A stretch of 64,000 nucleotides of DNA from Corallococcus sp. AS-1-6 (lineage in GTDB: Bacteria; Myxococcota; Myxococcia; Myxococcales; Myxococcaceae): contig NZ_JAIQDE010000023.1 in NCBI RefSeq assembly GCF_020037015.1, forward strand, positions 62,001 to 126,000. The letters run 5' to 3'. Every line of letters begins with the position of its first letter. Position 1 is the first letter of the stretch. The notes under the pieces were generated by a model. That model searched no databases. It was not told the DNA's origin and saw nothing but the letters and a program-made list of their open reading frames with translations. Made by a program: the position numbers and the translations under genes. Shown piece by piece: positions 1 through 8,715 of this stretch.

Positions 1-536
1 CGGGCCTGCGCGAACTGCGCCTTCGCGGCCATCACCTGCGCCTGGGCCTGCGCGGCGGCGGCCACGGCGCTCTTGTGCTGCTGGTCGCTGACGCCACCGC
101 CGGTGCTGAGCTTCTCCGTGCGCTCGGCGGCGTCCTTCGCGATGGAGGCGCCGGCCTCCGCGGCGGCGACGGCGGCCTCCGCGCCGGCCACCTGCGCGTC
201 CACGATTTCGGAGTTGAGCTGGGCGAGCGTGTCGCCCTTCTTCACGGCCTGGCCCTTGTGGGCGCGCACCGCCTCCAGCCGGCCGCCCACCTCGAAGCCG
301 ACCTGGAGGCCCTGGGCGGGGTACAGCGTGCCCGTCACCTCCTCCGACTGCGAGGCCTGCACGCCGCGCGCGGCGACGACCTTCACGGCCGGCGCGGGCT
401 TGTCCTGGCCGGGGGCCGCGGCGGCGGCGGGCGGCGCGGACGCGTCCGCCTTGTCGCATCCGGAGAGCGCGAGCGCGGCGGCCATCCCCAGGGCGGTGAG
501 GGCGCGGGAGGCGGAGGGCTTCGTGGACGGTTTCAC
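1..536 (-). CDS. RND efflux periplasmic adaptor subunit, lipoprotein (3' end outside window)
   Basis: This is the N-terminal 178 residues of an HlyD/AcrA-type membrane fusion protein, which links an inner-membrane RND pump to an outer-membrane channel. The GTG start overlaps the stop of the upstream TetR gene (GTGA), so the two are translationally coupled. A lipoprotein signal ends in LSGC (Cys27). A short Ala/Pro linker follows, then the first half of a barrel-sandwich (biotinyl-lipoyl-like) domain with the typical GYxxEVxGRLE-like stretch and AHKGQAVKKGDTLAQL at about residues 88-103, and then an Ala/Gln-rich alpha-helical hairpin that runs off the window. The pump and outer-membrane genes should lie beyond base 1. 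Its position downstream of the regulator suggests repression by that TetR protein. Family assignment is firm; the substrate is unknown. Confidence 0.88.
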   Translation of the reverse strand, partial: MKPSTKPSASRALTALGMAAALALSGCDKADASAPPAAAAAPGQDKPAPAVKVVAARGVQASQSEEVTGTLYPAQGLQVGFEVGGRLEAVRAHKGQAVKKGDTLAQLNSEIVDAQVAGAEAAVAAAEAGASIAKDAAERTEKLSTGGGVSDQQHKSAVAAAAQAQAQVMAAKAQFAQA

Positions 537-1297
537 GGGCGTTTCCTTGGCGGGCGGTGCGGGTGGGCCGCGCGGGCGTGGCGCCGGCGCGTGGAAGGAG
601 GCGAAGAGGGACGCGCGAGGGCCGCGTGCGTCGCGGGCACGGCCTCGCGGGGCAGCGAGCCTTCGTGCATGAGACGTTGCAGGCCCACGGCCCAGGTGGC
701 CAGGTCCGGCTTCTCTGTCAGCCGCCCCATGCGCCGGGCCAGCAGCAGGTAGGTGCCCACGATGAAGGAGCCGAAGAGGCTGGGGTCCACGTCCGGGGTG
801 TCCGGGTGCTGGCCGCGCAGGTGGTGGAACTCCCCGGCGATGCGCTCCACCTCGCGGTCCACCACGTCCCACATGACGGACTCGAAGGCGGTGCCCTGGC
901 TGCCCACGATGAGCGCCGTGACGAGCTCACGCTGCTCCCACATGAGCTCCAGCATCTCCACGTCCAGCGCGGCCTCCATGCGCAGGAAGTCGCGGTAGCG
1001 CTCCGAGCGCGCGGCCACGTCCCCGGGGCCCGGCAGGCCGCCGTGGTCGGCGCGGAAGCGCTCCATGCAGGACAGGCGCTTCGTGGCCAGCCGCTCCAGC
1101 GCCGCCAGGAAGCCCTCCACCAGCGCCGCGAAGAGGGCCTCCTTCGAGCGGAAGTGCAGGTAGAAGGCGCCCTTGGACAGGCCGCTGGCGGCGGTGATGT
1201 CGCTGATGCGCGCGCCCTTCACGCCCCGCCGGGCGAACTCCGCCCGCGCGGACGCGACGAGCGCGCTGCGGGCTTTGGGGTCGGCGGGGCGGGGCAT
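533..1297 (-). CDS. TetR/AcrR family transcriptional regulator of the efflux operon
   Basis: The protein is 254 residues. An N-terminal TetR helix-turn-helix (about residues 8-55, with the recognition segment SGLSKGAFYLHFRSKEAL) is followed by a helical ligand-binding domain. It ends in an unusual Arg/His/Pro-rich basic tail of about 25 residues. It is the first gene of an operon with the RND adaptor, which starts inside its stop codon. A 10-4-10 inverted repeat lies 10 bp upstream of the ATG (1307-1330), so it most likely represses itself and the pump and is released by a pump substrate. The fold and the operon link are visible in the sequence; the inducer cannot be predicted. Confidence 0.9.
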   Translation of the reverse strand: MPRPADPKARSALVASARAEFARRGVKGARISDITAASGLSKGAFYLHFRSKEALFAALVEGFLAALERLATKRLSCMERFRADHGGLPGPGDVAARSERYRDFLRMEAALDVEMLELMWEQRELVTALIVGSQGTAFESVMWDVVDREVERIAGEFHHLRGQHPDTPDVDPSLFGSFIVGTYLLLARRMGRLTEKPDLATWAVGLQRLMHEGSLPREAVPATHAALARPSSPPSTRRRHARAAHPHRPPRKRP

Positions 1298-1306
1298 GGC
1301 GGACGC

Positions 1307-1363
1307 ATTCCTAACCCGCCGGTCAGGAATAGAACAGTCGTTGCTGAACGCCGGGTCAGGAAT
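1307..1363 (-). promoter_or_regulatory. Probable TetR operator: inverted repeat plus a third half-site
   Basis: ATTCCTAACC (1307-1316), a 4-bp spacer and GGTCAGGAAT (1321-1330) form a 10-4-10 inverted repeat with one mismatch. An exact third copy of GGTCAGGAAT lies at 1354-1363, 33 bp or about three helical turns away. The repeats sit just upstream of the TetR start at 1297, where an autorepressor would bind. The third half-site overlaps the end of the DUF2293 gene. Confidence 0.65.
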
Positions 1364-2057
1364 CCGAGGGGCGTGTCGGCGGAGGGCGCAGGAGGGCGGA
1401 GCAGAGCGGACACGCGGGCGGTGCGTGGGGGGCGTCCCGGCGGTGCAGGTCCAGGATGGCGCGGGAGACCTCCGCCAGCTCGCGGCGCACCTCGCGGCGG
1501 GCGCCCTTCACGCGCTCGATGCGCATGTGGTCGTAGCCGGTGGTCTGGTGGCGCATCCAGGCGATGACGGCGGCCTCCGCGCGCCTCTCAATGGGGATGC
1601 GCTCCGTGCGGGCGACGGTGCCGCTGCCCACGGGCGTGGCGTGGCCGGCGACCATCACGGCCAGGCGCTTGGCGTGGGGGAGCCACGCGGGGCTGAAGGC
1701 GAGGAAGCGCAGGACGGCGTTGGCGAAGTCGACCTCGTACTCGGCCTGCTCCTTCGCGCGGCGCTCGCGGCCCTGGGCCAGCTTCTTCGCGTAGGCGGGG
1801 GTGGCGCGCTCGTCCTCCAGGGCGGCCCGGGCGTGGAGGATGTGGGCCTCCGGCGCCCACACGCCGCGGGAGAAGAGCTTGCGGCCCACCTTCTCCACCA
1901 CGGTCCAGGAGGGGCCGGCGGCCTTCACGCGGCGGGTGAGGCCGGCGTCGCCGGGGGGGAGGAGGGCCCAGCCGTCAGGGACGGTGAGCAGGCGGCCGTC
2001 CTGGGCTTTCACTCGGCGGGGGTCGGCCGTGGGGCCGACCGTCAGGGAATCAGGCAT
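1356..2057 (-). CDS. DUF2293 domain-containing protein
   Basis: This 233-residue protein has no signal peptide. The DUF2293 domain is in the C-terminal half, recognised by a conserved run of the form RAEAAVIAWMRHQTTGYD followed by a basic region near residues 160-185. The N-terminal part contains a predicted charged helix (roughly residues 85-115). A pair of cysteines (CPLC) sits near the C-terminus and could bind metal. The domain's molecular role is unknown. It reads towards the efflux operon but is separated from it by the operator, and it is divergent from rnz. The start at 2057 is the only one giving a full-length product. Confidence 0.8.
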   Translation of the reverse strand: MPDSLTVGPTADPRRVKAQDGRLLTVPDGWALLPPGDAGLTRRVKAAGPSWTVVEKVGRKLFSRGVWAPEAHILHARAALEDERATPAYAKKLAQGRERRAKEQAEYEVDFANAVLRFLAFSPAWLPHAKRLAVMVAGHATPVGSGTVARTERIPIERRAEAAVIAWMRHQTTGYDHMRIERVKGARREVRRELAEVSRAILDLHRRDAPHAPPACPLCSALLRPPPTRPSDS

Positions 2058-2188
2058 GGGGGCGGGTCCGAAAGGGCCGGCTGCATAGCACGCCCCCTCG
2101 CACCCTGGTAAATGCCCCGGGAACGCACGCGCGCGCAGGCAGACTCCGCGCGTGCGAGGAGGCCACTCTCGACGTGGGAAGCGCTGGC

Positions 2189-3112
2189 ATGTCCCTACTG
2201 AGGCTCACCTTCCTCGGCACCTCCGCCGCGCAGCCCACGCTGCATCGCGGCCTCTCCGGCCTGGCGGTGAAGGCGCACGCGGACCTGCTGCTGTTCGACT
2301 GTGGCGAGGGCACCCAGCGGCAGATGGTGCGCTTTGGCACGGGCTTCACCGTGGACGCGGCGTTCTTCACGCACTTCCACGCCGACCACTACCTGGGAAT
2401 CATCGGCTTCCTGCGCACGCTGGGGATGATGGGCCGCACCGCGCCCATGCACCTGTACGGGCCTCCCCCGGCGCGGCGGCTGTTGCACCAGGCCGTGCAC
2501 CTGGGGCTGGAGTCGCTGGCCTTCCCGGTGGAAATCCACGAGCTGAAGGACGGGGACACGGTGCGCCGCAATGGCTACACCGTGCAGGCGGTGGGCGTGG
2601 ACCACCGCATCCACGCGCTGGGCTACGTGCTGGTGGAGGACGGGCGTCCGGGGCGGTTCCACCTGGAGAAGGCGCGGGAGCTGGGCGTGCCGGAGGGGCC
2701 CTCCTTCGGCAAGCTGCAGAAGGGCGAGCCCGTCACGCTGACGGACGGGCGCGTGGTGAGGCCGGAGGACGTGCTGGGCGAGTCGCGGCCCGGGCGCAGG
2801 CTGGTGATTTCCGGCGACACGCGGCCCTGCCCGGCGCTGGTGCAGGCGGCGAAGGACGCGGACCTGCTGGTGCACGAGTCCACCTTCTCCGACGACGAGC
2901 AGTCGCGCGCGCTGGAGACGCGGCACTCCACCGCGCGGGAGGCGGCCCAGGTGGCGCGGGAGGCGGGGGCGAAGCGGCTCATCCTCACCCACCTGTCCAG
3001 CCGCCACGACACCGACCCCGGGCGGCTGCTCACGCAGGCGCGTGAGGCGTTCAAGGGGCCGGTGGAGGTGGCCTTCGACGGCCTCACCGTGGAGCTGCCG
3101 CTGCGCGACTGA
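2189..3112 (+). CDS. rnz: Ribonuclease Z (tRNA 3' endonuclease)
   Basis: This 307-residue metallo-beta-lactamase-fold nuclease removes 3' trailers from precursor tRNAs in the cytoplasm. The zinc motif is HFHADH at residues 62-67, in the context THFHADHYLG; most homologues have HxHGDH. Later ligands include the His in VDHRIH, the Asp in SGDT and the His in LTHLSSRH. The exosite arm that clamps the tRNA elbow is present as GPSFGKLQKGE near residues 172-182. The length is normal for the family. ATG 2189 is preferred over an in-frame GTG at 2174 because the conserved N-terminus (MSLLRLTFLGTSAA) begins there. It is divergent from the DUF2293 gene. Confidence 0.95.
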   Translation: MSLLRLTFLGTSAAQPTLHRGLSGLAVKAHADLLLFDCGEGTQRQMVRFGTGFTVDAAFFTHFHADHYLGIIGFLRTLGMMGRTAPMHLYGPPPARRLLHQAVHLGLESLAFPVEIHELKDGDTVRRNGYTVQAVGVDHRIHALGYVLVEDGRPGRFHLEKARELGVPEGPSFGKLQKGEPVTLTDGRVVRPEDVLGESRPGRRLVISGDTRPCPALVQAAKDADLLVHESTFSDDEQSRALETRHSTAREAAQVAREAGAKRLILTHLSSRHDTDPGRLLTQAREAFKGPVEVAFDGLTVELPLRD

Positions 3113-3157
3113 CGTCCGGGGTCGCGCGAGCGGCGGGCCCTGCCACGGCGCGGCGGG

Positions 3158-3679
3158 CTAATCGACCTTCGTCGCCTCGGCCTTGAGGGCGGCGGCGGCG
3201 TCGGGGTCCACCTTCTGGAGCAGCTCCCACTCCAGCTCGGAGTCGCGCCGCATCTGGGAGTTGCCGGCGCCGACCGCGCTCTCCCCCATGTCCTTGCCGC
3301 GGCCACCGGTGTCGTCCGCGGCGCGGGACTCGGAGCGGTCCTGGCGGCGGAACTCCACGGCGCACTGGCCGGGCCCGCGCTCGAAGCCGCGCACCAGGTA
3401 GCGGGCGTAGGAGGTGCCCAGCGAGGAGGGCGCGCTGGTCATCAGCCACTCCGTCGTGGTCTCGAAGCCGGTCTGCGCGTTGGTGACGGAGAAGCCCTTC
3501 TCCTTGAGCAGGGCCAGGGCCTCCGGCCACACCTCCGCGATGGGCTTGCGGTAGACGTGCCCCATGGCCTTGTCCTCCAGGTACGCCTGCTGACGGCGCG
3601 CGGCGCAGCCGCTGAAGGCGAGGGCGAGGACGGACACCACCAGCAGCGCCGAGGCGCGGGACGATTTCGAGGGATTCAT
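3158..3679 (-). CDS. Conserved lipoprotein of unknown function
   Basis: This 173-residue protein begins with a clear lipoprotein signal, ending LAFSGC at about residue 21. The mature part carries a stretch resembling small envelope lipoproteins in which a lysine-rich segment (VYRKPIAEVWPEALALLKEKGF) precedes a beta-rich core, and a C-terminal acidic/basic helix. ATG 3679 was chosen because GGAG lies 7 bp upstream; an in-frame ATG at 3694 is possible but has a poorer signal peptide. It converges with rnz and is divergent from the rhomboid gene. No specific family is recognised. It is probably anchored to the outer or inner membrane. Confidence 0.75.
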   Translation of the reverse strand: MNPSKSSRASALLVVSVLALAFSGCAARRQQAYLEDKAMGHVYRKPIAEVWPEALALLKEKGFSVTNAQTGFETTTEWLMTSAPSSLGTSYARYLVRGFERGPGQCAVEFRRQDRSESRAADDTGGRGKDMGESAVGAGNSQMRRDSELEWELLQKVDPDAAAALKAEATKVD

Positions 3680-3896
3680 TGCTCCGGACTCCATGAGAAG
3701 GAAGACGGTTGCGGAATGTCGCCCGGCGCGGGCCTGGAAGCCAGGTCCAGGCCCTTCCGGGAGAGGGTCACCTCCAAGAGGCAACCTTCATTTGGCTTAG
3801 AGCCCGGCCGGTTTCCGGTGATGCGTCCGGCGCCGCACATCCGTGCGCACGAGGCTCTCCGGGGGGCCGGCGGCGGGGCCATGCTGGCGGGCGGAC

Positions 3897-4670
3897 ATGA
3901 TTCCCATCAGCGACGACAACCCGACCCTGCGCACCCCGGTGATGACGTACCTCCTGCTCGCGGCCCTGGGGCTGACCTGGGTGTTCTTCCAGGGCGCGGG
4001 CCTGGACGTGGTGCGGCTCGCCACCAGCATCTGCGAGCTGGGCATGGTGCCCGGGGAGCTCACCGGCCGCGCGCCGCTGGGGCAGGCGGTGCCGCTGGGG
4101 GACGGGCTCGCGTGCGTGGTGGACGACGCGTCCATCAACCGCCTCACGCCGCTCACGTCCATGTTCCTGCACGGCGGCTGGGGGCACCTCCTGGGCAACG
4201 TGCTGTTCTTCTGGGTCTTCGGGAACAACATCGAGGACAGCATGGGGCGCCTGCGCTTCCTCGTCTTCTACCTGGTGTGCGGGCTGGTGGCGGCGGCGGC
4301 GCACGTGGCGGTGGACCCCACGTCGCCGGTGCCCACGGTGGGCGCGTCCGGCGCCATCGCGGGCGTGCTGGGCGCGTATCTGGTGCTCTACCCGCGCGTG
4401 CGCGTGAACATGCTGTTCATCATCTTCATCCTCATCCGCGTCATCCCCGTCCCCGCGTGGGCCGTGCTGGTGTGGTGGTTCGTGCTCCAGGTCATCACCG
4501 GCCTGCCGCAGTTGATGACGCTGCGGCCGGAGGTGTCCGGCGGCGTCGCCGTGTGGGCGCACATCGGCGGGTTCGTGGCGGGCATGGTGCTGATCAAACT
4601 CTTCGAGAACCCCCGCTACACGTCGCAGCGCACGACGTGGCGGCACCGGATGCACCCGGACCACCCCTGA
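3897..4670 (+). CDS. Rhomboid family intramembrane serine protease
   Basis: This 257-residue polytopic membrane protein cleaves transmembrane substrates within the bilayer. The catalytic dyad is visible as Ser151 in GASGAIAG and His222 in AHIGGFVAG. The rhomboid signature HGGWGHLLGN lies at residues 92-101 in the loop before TM2. About six or seven hydrophobic segments are present. A long extracytoplasmic insert between TM1 and TM2 (about residues 45-85) contains two cysteines. ATG 3897 was chosen over upstream in-frame starts because the upstream residues are not conserved-looking and would disturb the cytoplasmic N-terminus. Its substrates are unknown. It stands alone between two oppositely oriented or spaced genes. 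Confidence 0.92.
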   Translation: MIPISDDNPTLRTPVMTYLLLAALGLTWVFFQGAGLDVVRLATSICELGMVPGELTGRAPLGQAVPLGDGLACVVDDASINRLTPLTSMFLHGGWGHLLGNVLFFWVFGNNIEDSMGRLRFLVFYLVCGLVAAAAHVAVDPTSPVPTVGASGAIAGVLGAYLVLYPRVRVNMLFIIFILIRVIPVPAWAVLVWWFVLQVITGLPQLMTLRPEVSGGVAVWAHIGGFVAGMVLIKLFENPRYTSQRTTWRHRMHPDHP

Positions 4671-4769
4671 GGCGAGCGGGCGGGCAGGCCCCCGCCGGCC
4701 CGGGGTGCGGATGCGACAGGGCGCCCCGAGATTGGAGGGGGGTGTTCTTCGCGCCGCGAGGAGGCGGGC

Positions 4770-6173
4770 ATGGGAGCGGACAAGACGTTGGGAGGACTCT
4801 GCGTGGACACGCCGCGGCGCAAGCGGGTGTTCATCCTGGGGGGCGGCTTCGCCGGCATGTACGCGGCGCTGCACCTGGAGCGGCAGTTGGGGAAGCGGGA
4901 CGACGTGGAGGTGACGCTCGTCAGCCGCGACAACTTCTTCCTCTTCACGCCCATGCTCCACGAGGTGGCGGCGAGCGACCTGAACGCGACCGCCATCGTC
5001 ATCTCGCTGCGCAAGCTGCTGCCGCGCCTGACGTTCGTGGAGGGTGACGTCAGCGGGCTGGACCTGGAGTCGAAGCGGGTCACGGTGGCGCACGGCGGGC
5101 TGGACGGCCACAGCCACACGCTGGAGTACGACTACGTGGTGCTGGCCATGGGCTCGGAGACGAACTTCTTCGGCAAGCCGGGCCCGCGCGACTACAGCCT
5201 GACCATGAAGACGCTGGGCGACGCGATGCTGCTGCGCAACTGCCTCATCGACCGGCTGGAGGAGGCGGACGCGGACTGCGTGACGACGGGGCAGCGCAAC
5301 GCCATCGTCACCTTCGTGGTGGTGGGCGGCGGCTTCGGCGGCGTGGAGACGGCGGGCGCCATCAACGACTTCATCCACGGCGCCCTGCCCTTCTATCCCA
5401 ACATCCAGCACGCCAACGTGCGCGTGATGCTGGTGCACGGCGGCCAGGAGGTGCTGCCGGAGCTGGGCGAGGACCTGGGCGCGTACGCGCGCCAGAAGCT
5501 CATCGAGCACGGCGTGGAGGTGCGCACCGGCGTCCACGTGAAGGACGTGACGGAGGCGGGCGTGGAGCTGCCGGACGGCACGGTGGTGCCCACCAAGACG
5601 GTGGTGTGGACCGCGGGCGTCACGCCGCCGTCCCTGCTGTCCACGCTGCCGTGCGAGAAGGAGCGCGGGCGGCTCAAGGTGAACGAGCGCATGGAGGTGC
5701 CCGGCTTCCCGGGCGTGTGGGCGCTGGGCGACTGCGCGTCGGTGCCGGACGTCACCAACGGAGGCAAGCCCTGTCCGCCCACCGCGCAGCACGCGCTCCG
5801 CCAGGGCGTGGCGGTGGCGCGCAACGTGCGCGCGGCGCTGAACGGTCGGCCGGGGACGCCGTTCCGCTACAAGATGCTGGGGCAGTTGGCCACGATTGGC
5901 CGGCGCTCGGGCGTGGCGCGCATCCTGGGGCTGAAGTTCTCCGGCACCTTCGCGTGGGTGCTGTGGCGCACCATCTACCTGTTCAAGCTGCCGAAGCTGG
6001 AGACGAAGGTGCGCGTGGCCCTGGGCTGGACGCTGGACCTGTTCTTCCACAAGGACGTGGTGCAGGTCATCGGCCCGCGGGAGTTGGATCAGCTCACGCT
6101 GCCGGCCCTGCCGCTCAACAGCCGACAGCAGGTGCGCCAGGTGCAGGCGCTCCAGTCGCGCACGCAGCACTGA
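4770..6173 (+). CDS. Type II NADH dehydrogenase (FAD-dependent, NDH-2 like)
   Basis: This 467-residue protein transfers electrons from NADH to quinone without pumping protons, at the cytoplasmic face of the membrane. The FAD-binding motif GGGFAG is at residues 24-29 and the NAD-binding motif GGGFGG at 186-191. The second FAD contact, WALGDCA, is at about 318-323. The quinone-site motif APPTAQ-HALRQG appears as CPPTAQHALRQG at 335-346. A C-terminal amphipathic region with aromatic residues (about 393-430) fits the membrane-anchoring helices of the family. The N-terminal 18 residues may be a long leader; the conserved fold starts at KRVFILGGG. It is a single gene followed by a converging phosphatase gene. 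Confidence 0.9.
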   Translation: MGADKTLGGLCVDTPRRKRVFILGGGFAGMYAALHLERQLGKRDDVEVTLVSRDNFFLFTPMLHEVAASDLNATAIVISLRKLLPRLTFVEGDVSGLDLESKRVTVAHGGLDGHSHTLEYDYVVLAMGSETNFFGKPGPRDYSLTMKTLGDAMLLRNCLIDRLEEADADCVTTGQRNAIVTFVVVGGGFGGVETAGAINDFIHGALPFYPNIQHANVRVMLVHGGQEVLPELGEDLGAYARQKLIEHGVEVRTGVHVKDVTEAGVELPDGTVVPTKTVVWTAGVTPPSLLSTLPCEKERGRLKVNERMEVPGFPGVWALGDCASVPDVTNGGKPCPPTAQHALRQGVAVARNVRAALNGRPGTPFRYKMLGQLATIGRRSGVARILGLKFSGTFAWVLWRTIYLFKLPKLETKVRVALGWTLDLFFHKDVVQVIGPRELDQLTLPALPLNSRQQVRQVQALQSRTQH

Positions 6174-6186
6174 GCCCTGCCTCCGC

Positions 6187-6843
6187 TCAGGCGAGCGGCG
6201 GCAGGTGGTGCAGCAGCCGCTCCAGGTCCGGCTGGAGCTCGTCCGGGGTGGCGGTGGCCAGCTCCTCGTGGGCGTGCGTGCCCCAGGTGACGGCGTAGGT
6301 CTTGAGGCCCGCGGCCTGGCCCGCGCGCAGGTCCAGCGTGGTGTCGCCCACCATCCACAGGCCGCCGGTGCCCAGCGCCTCCAGGGCGTGGTGGATGACG
6401 TCCGGCGCGGGCTTGTGCGGGAAGCCGTCCGTGCCCTGCACGTGGTGCAGCAGGCCGCCCAGCCCCATCGCGTCCACGAAGCGCCGCGCCATGTCGCCGC
6501 GCTTGGTGGTGGCGACGGCGAGCAGGTAGCCCCGCTCGCGCAGCGTGCGCAGCACGCGCTCCACGCCAGGGAAGGGCCGCGAGCGCCGGTGGAAGTGGAG
6601 CGGGTAGTGCTCGCGGTAGGCCACGCAGAGCGCGGCGGCGTGCTCCGGAGCGAAGCGCGCGTACATGGCCTCCAGCGGCTGACCGATGAGCGCGCGCACC
6701 TCCGCGACGGAGGGCGCGGGCAGGCCGTGGTGCGTGAAGCCGTGGAGGAAGCTGTCGATGATGTCCGGCAGTGAATCCACCAGCGTGCCGTCCAGGTCGA
6801 AGCAGATGCCGCGAGGGGTCACAGTGCTCACGCGCTGTTCCAT
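6187..6843 (-). CDS. HAD-family phosphatase, phosphoglycolate phosphatase-like
   Basis: This 218-residue haloacid-dehalogenase hydrolase has motif I DLDGT (Asp16 nucleophile, Asp18), a helical cap of the type seen in phosphoglycolate phosphatase and PGMB enzymes, motif II VATT, the lysine of motif III in PHKPAPD and motif IV GDTTLDLRAG. The combination of the PHKPxPD segment and the cap is typical of Gph-like phosphatases, which salvage 2-phosphoglycolate after DNA repair, but substrate range cannot be told from sequence. It converges with the NADH dehydrogenase gene with 13 bp between the stops. Confidence 0.85.
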   Translation of the reverse strand: MEQRVSTVTPRGICFDLDGTLVDSLPDIIDSFLHGFTHHGLPAPSVAEVRALIGQPLEAMYARFAPEHAAALCVAYREHYPLHFHRRSRPFPGVERVLRTLRERGYLLAVATTKRGDMARRFVDAMGLGGLLHHVQGTDGFPHKPAPDVIHHALEALGTGGLWMVGDTTLDLRAGQAAGLKTYAVTWGTHAHEELATATPDELQPDLERLLHHLPPLA

Positions 6844-6996
6844 ACGCCCTTTCGCGCGGAGCGTGCACGGATTGTGCGTCGCGGCGCGGTCCGGTCCACG
6901 CCCGCCTTGCAGGCATCCCGGACTGGCCGTCTCGCGGGGCGTGCGTCAGAGTGCCGCGCGCGATGTCCCGGGACCTTCCTGCCCGGGCGAACGGTC

Positions 6997-8715
6997 ATGG
7001 CGGGTGCGCGGATGATGCGAGGACGTCTCGGTTGGATGCTGGGGGCGCTGGTCCTGTGTGCGGGCGCGGGCTGTTCGCGGCGCGTGCCGGAGGGAGCGCC
7101 CGCGGAGCAGGCGGTCGCCCACGCGCCCACGGTGTACGTGGCCCAGCGCATCCGCACGCTGGATGCCGCGAAGCCGGAGGCCCAGGCGCTCGCCGTGCGG
7201 GACGGCAAGGTGCTGGCCGTGGGCACGCGCGAGGAGGTGCTCGCCGCCGCGGGCGCCACCGCGCGCGTGGTGGAGCTGGGCGACGCGACGGTCGTGCCCG
7301 GCCTCACGGATGCGCACGGCCACCTGGCGGGCCTGGGCCAGGCGCTCGCGGGCGTGCGGCTGGAGGGCACCACGTCCCTGGCGGAGGTGCGCCAGCGGCT
7401 GGAGAAGGCCCCGGCCACCGCGTACCAGGGCGACTGGCTGGTGGGTCAGGGGTGGGACCAGAACGACTGGGACACGCCGCGCTTCCCCACCGTCGCGGAC
7501 ATGGGCGAGCCCCTGAAGGACACGCCCGTGGTGCTGTGGCGCATCGACGGGCACGCGCTGTGGCTCAACGGCGCGGCGCTCCAGCGCGCGAACATCACCC
7601 GCGACACGAAGGACCCGGAGGGCGGCAGCATCCTGCGGCTGCCGGGGGGCGACCCGAGCGGCGTGCTCATCGACAACGCCATGGACCTGGCGCTGAAGGC
7701 GCTGCCGCAGCCCACGAAGGAGCAGCACGAGGCGCGCATGCGCGCGGCGCTGGAGCACTGCGCGCGCGTGGGGCTCACCGGCGTGCACGACGCGGGCATG
7801 GACCTGCGGACGTTCCGCCTGTTCCAGGCCTGGGACCAGGCGGGCACCCTGCCCCTGCGCGTCTACGCCATGGCGGATGGCCAGACGGACGACCGCGTGC
7901 AGTACCTGAAGGACGGCCCCTTCCAGGGCAAGCTCCTGACGATGCGCGCGGTGAAGCTCACCCTGGACGGCGCGCTGGGCAGCCGGGGCGCGGCGCTGGG
8001 CGCGGCCTACAGCGACGAGCCCGGCCACCGCGGCCTGCTGCTGCTCTCCCCGGAGGAGTACGCGTCGCGCGTGCACGCCTTCGTGGGCCGGGGCTTCCAG
8101 GTGGCCACGCATGCGATTGGCGACCGCGCCAACACGCTGCTGCTGGACACGCTGTCGCGCGAGCTGGCGGCCACGGGGACGAAGGACGCGCGCCCCCGCG
8201 TGGAGCACGCGCAGATCATGACGGCCGAGGACATCCAGCGGCTGGGCGCCAACGGCTTCGTGGCGAGCGTGCAGCCCACGCACGCCACCAGCGACATGCC
8301 CTGGGCGGAGAAGCGCGTGGGCGCGGAGCGCATCCGGAACGCCTACGCGTGGCAGAAGCTGAAGGCCGCGGGCGCCGTGCTGGCGCTGGGCAGCGACTTC
8401 CCGGTGGAGCGGCCGGACGTGCTCGCGGGGCTGTACGCGGCGCGCACGCGGCAGGACGCCAGCGGCCAGCCCCCGGGCGGGTGGCACCCCGACCAGCGCC
8501 TGAGCGGTGAGGAGGCGCTGGAGGGCTTCACGGCCGGCGCGGCCTATGCCTCCTTCGCGGAAGGGCAGCGCGGCCGGCTGAAGCCGGGCATGGACGCGGA
8601 CTTCGTGGCCCTGTCGGTGGACCCGGTGGACGCGCCCCCGGCGGACCTGCTCACCGGGCAGGTCCGGCTGACGGTGGTCGCGGGCCGCGAGGTGTTCCGC
8701 GCGGACGCGAAGTAG
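6997..8715 (+). CDS. Amidohydrolase-3 family lipoprotein (YtcJ-like)
   Basis: This protein of about 572 residues starts with a signal peptide ending in the lipobox AGAGC, so it is probably membrane anchored and periplasmic. The metal-dependent amidohydrolase fold shows DAHGHL in the first strand, THAIGDRAN in the middle, VEHAQI and GSDFPVE near the end, all typical of amidohydrolase family 3 (YtcJ type). The substrate is probably an N-acylated amino compound or amide, but this is not resolvable. The starts at 6997, 7012 and 7015 are all possible; those at 7012/7015 give a more compact signal peptide. Its stop abuts the stop of the DUF4139 gene with no spacer. Confidence 0.87.
   Translation: MAGARMMRGRLGWMLGALVLCAGAGCSRRVPEGAPAEQAVAHAPTVYVAQRIRTLDAAKPEAQALAVRDGKVLAVGTREEVLAAAGATARVVELGDATVVPGLTDAHGHLAGLGQALAGVRLEGTTSLAEVRQRLEKAPATAYQGDWLVGQGWDQNDWDTPRFPTVADMGEPLKDTPVVLWRIDGHALWLNGAALQRANITRDTKDPEGGSILRLPGGDPSGVLIDNAMDLALKALPQPTKEQHEARMRAALEHCARVGLTGVHDAGMDLRTFRLFQAWDQAGTLPLRVYAMADGQTDDRVQYLKDGPFQGKLLTMRAVKLTLDGALGSRGAALGAAYSDEPGHRGLLLLSPEEYASRVHAFVGRGFQVATHAIGDRANTLLLDTLSRELAATGTKDARPRVEHAQIMTAEDIQRLGANGFVASVQPTHATSDMPWAEKRVGAERIRNAYAWQKLKAAGAVLALGSDFPVERPDVLAGLYAARTRQDASGQPPGGWHPDQRLSGEEALEGFTAGAAYASFAEGQRGRLKPGMDADFVALSVDPVDAPPADLLTGQVRLTVVAGREVFRADAK

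Noticed and set aside
3768-6170. Very long minus-strand open frame (800 codons) opposite the rhomboid and NADH dehydrogenase genes
   Set aside because: It is antisense to two well-supported genes. Its composition (His, Arg, Gln rich) is that of a shadow frame in GC-rich DNA.
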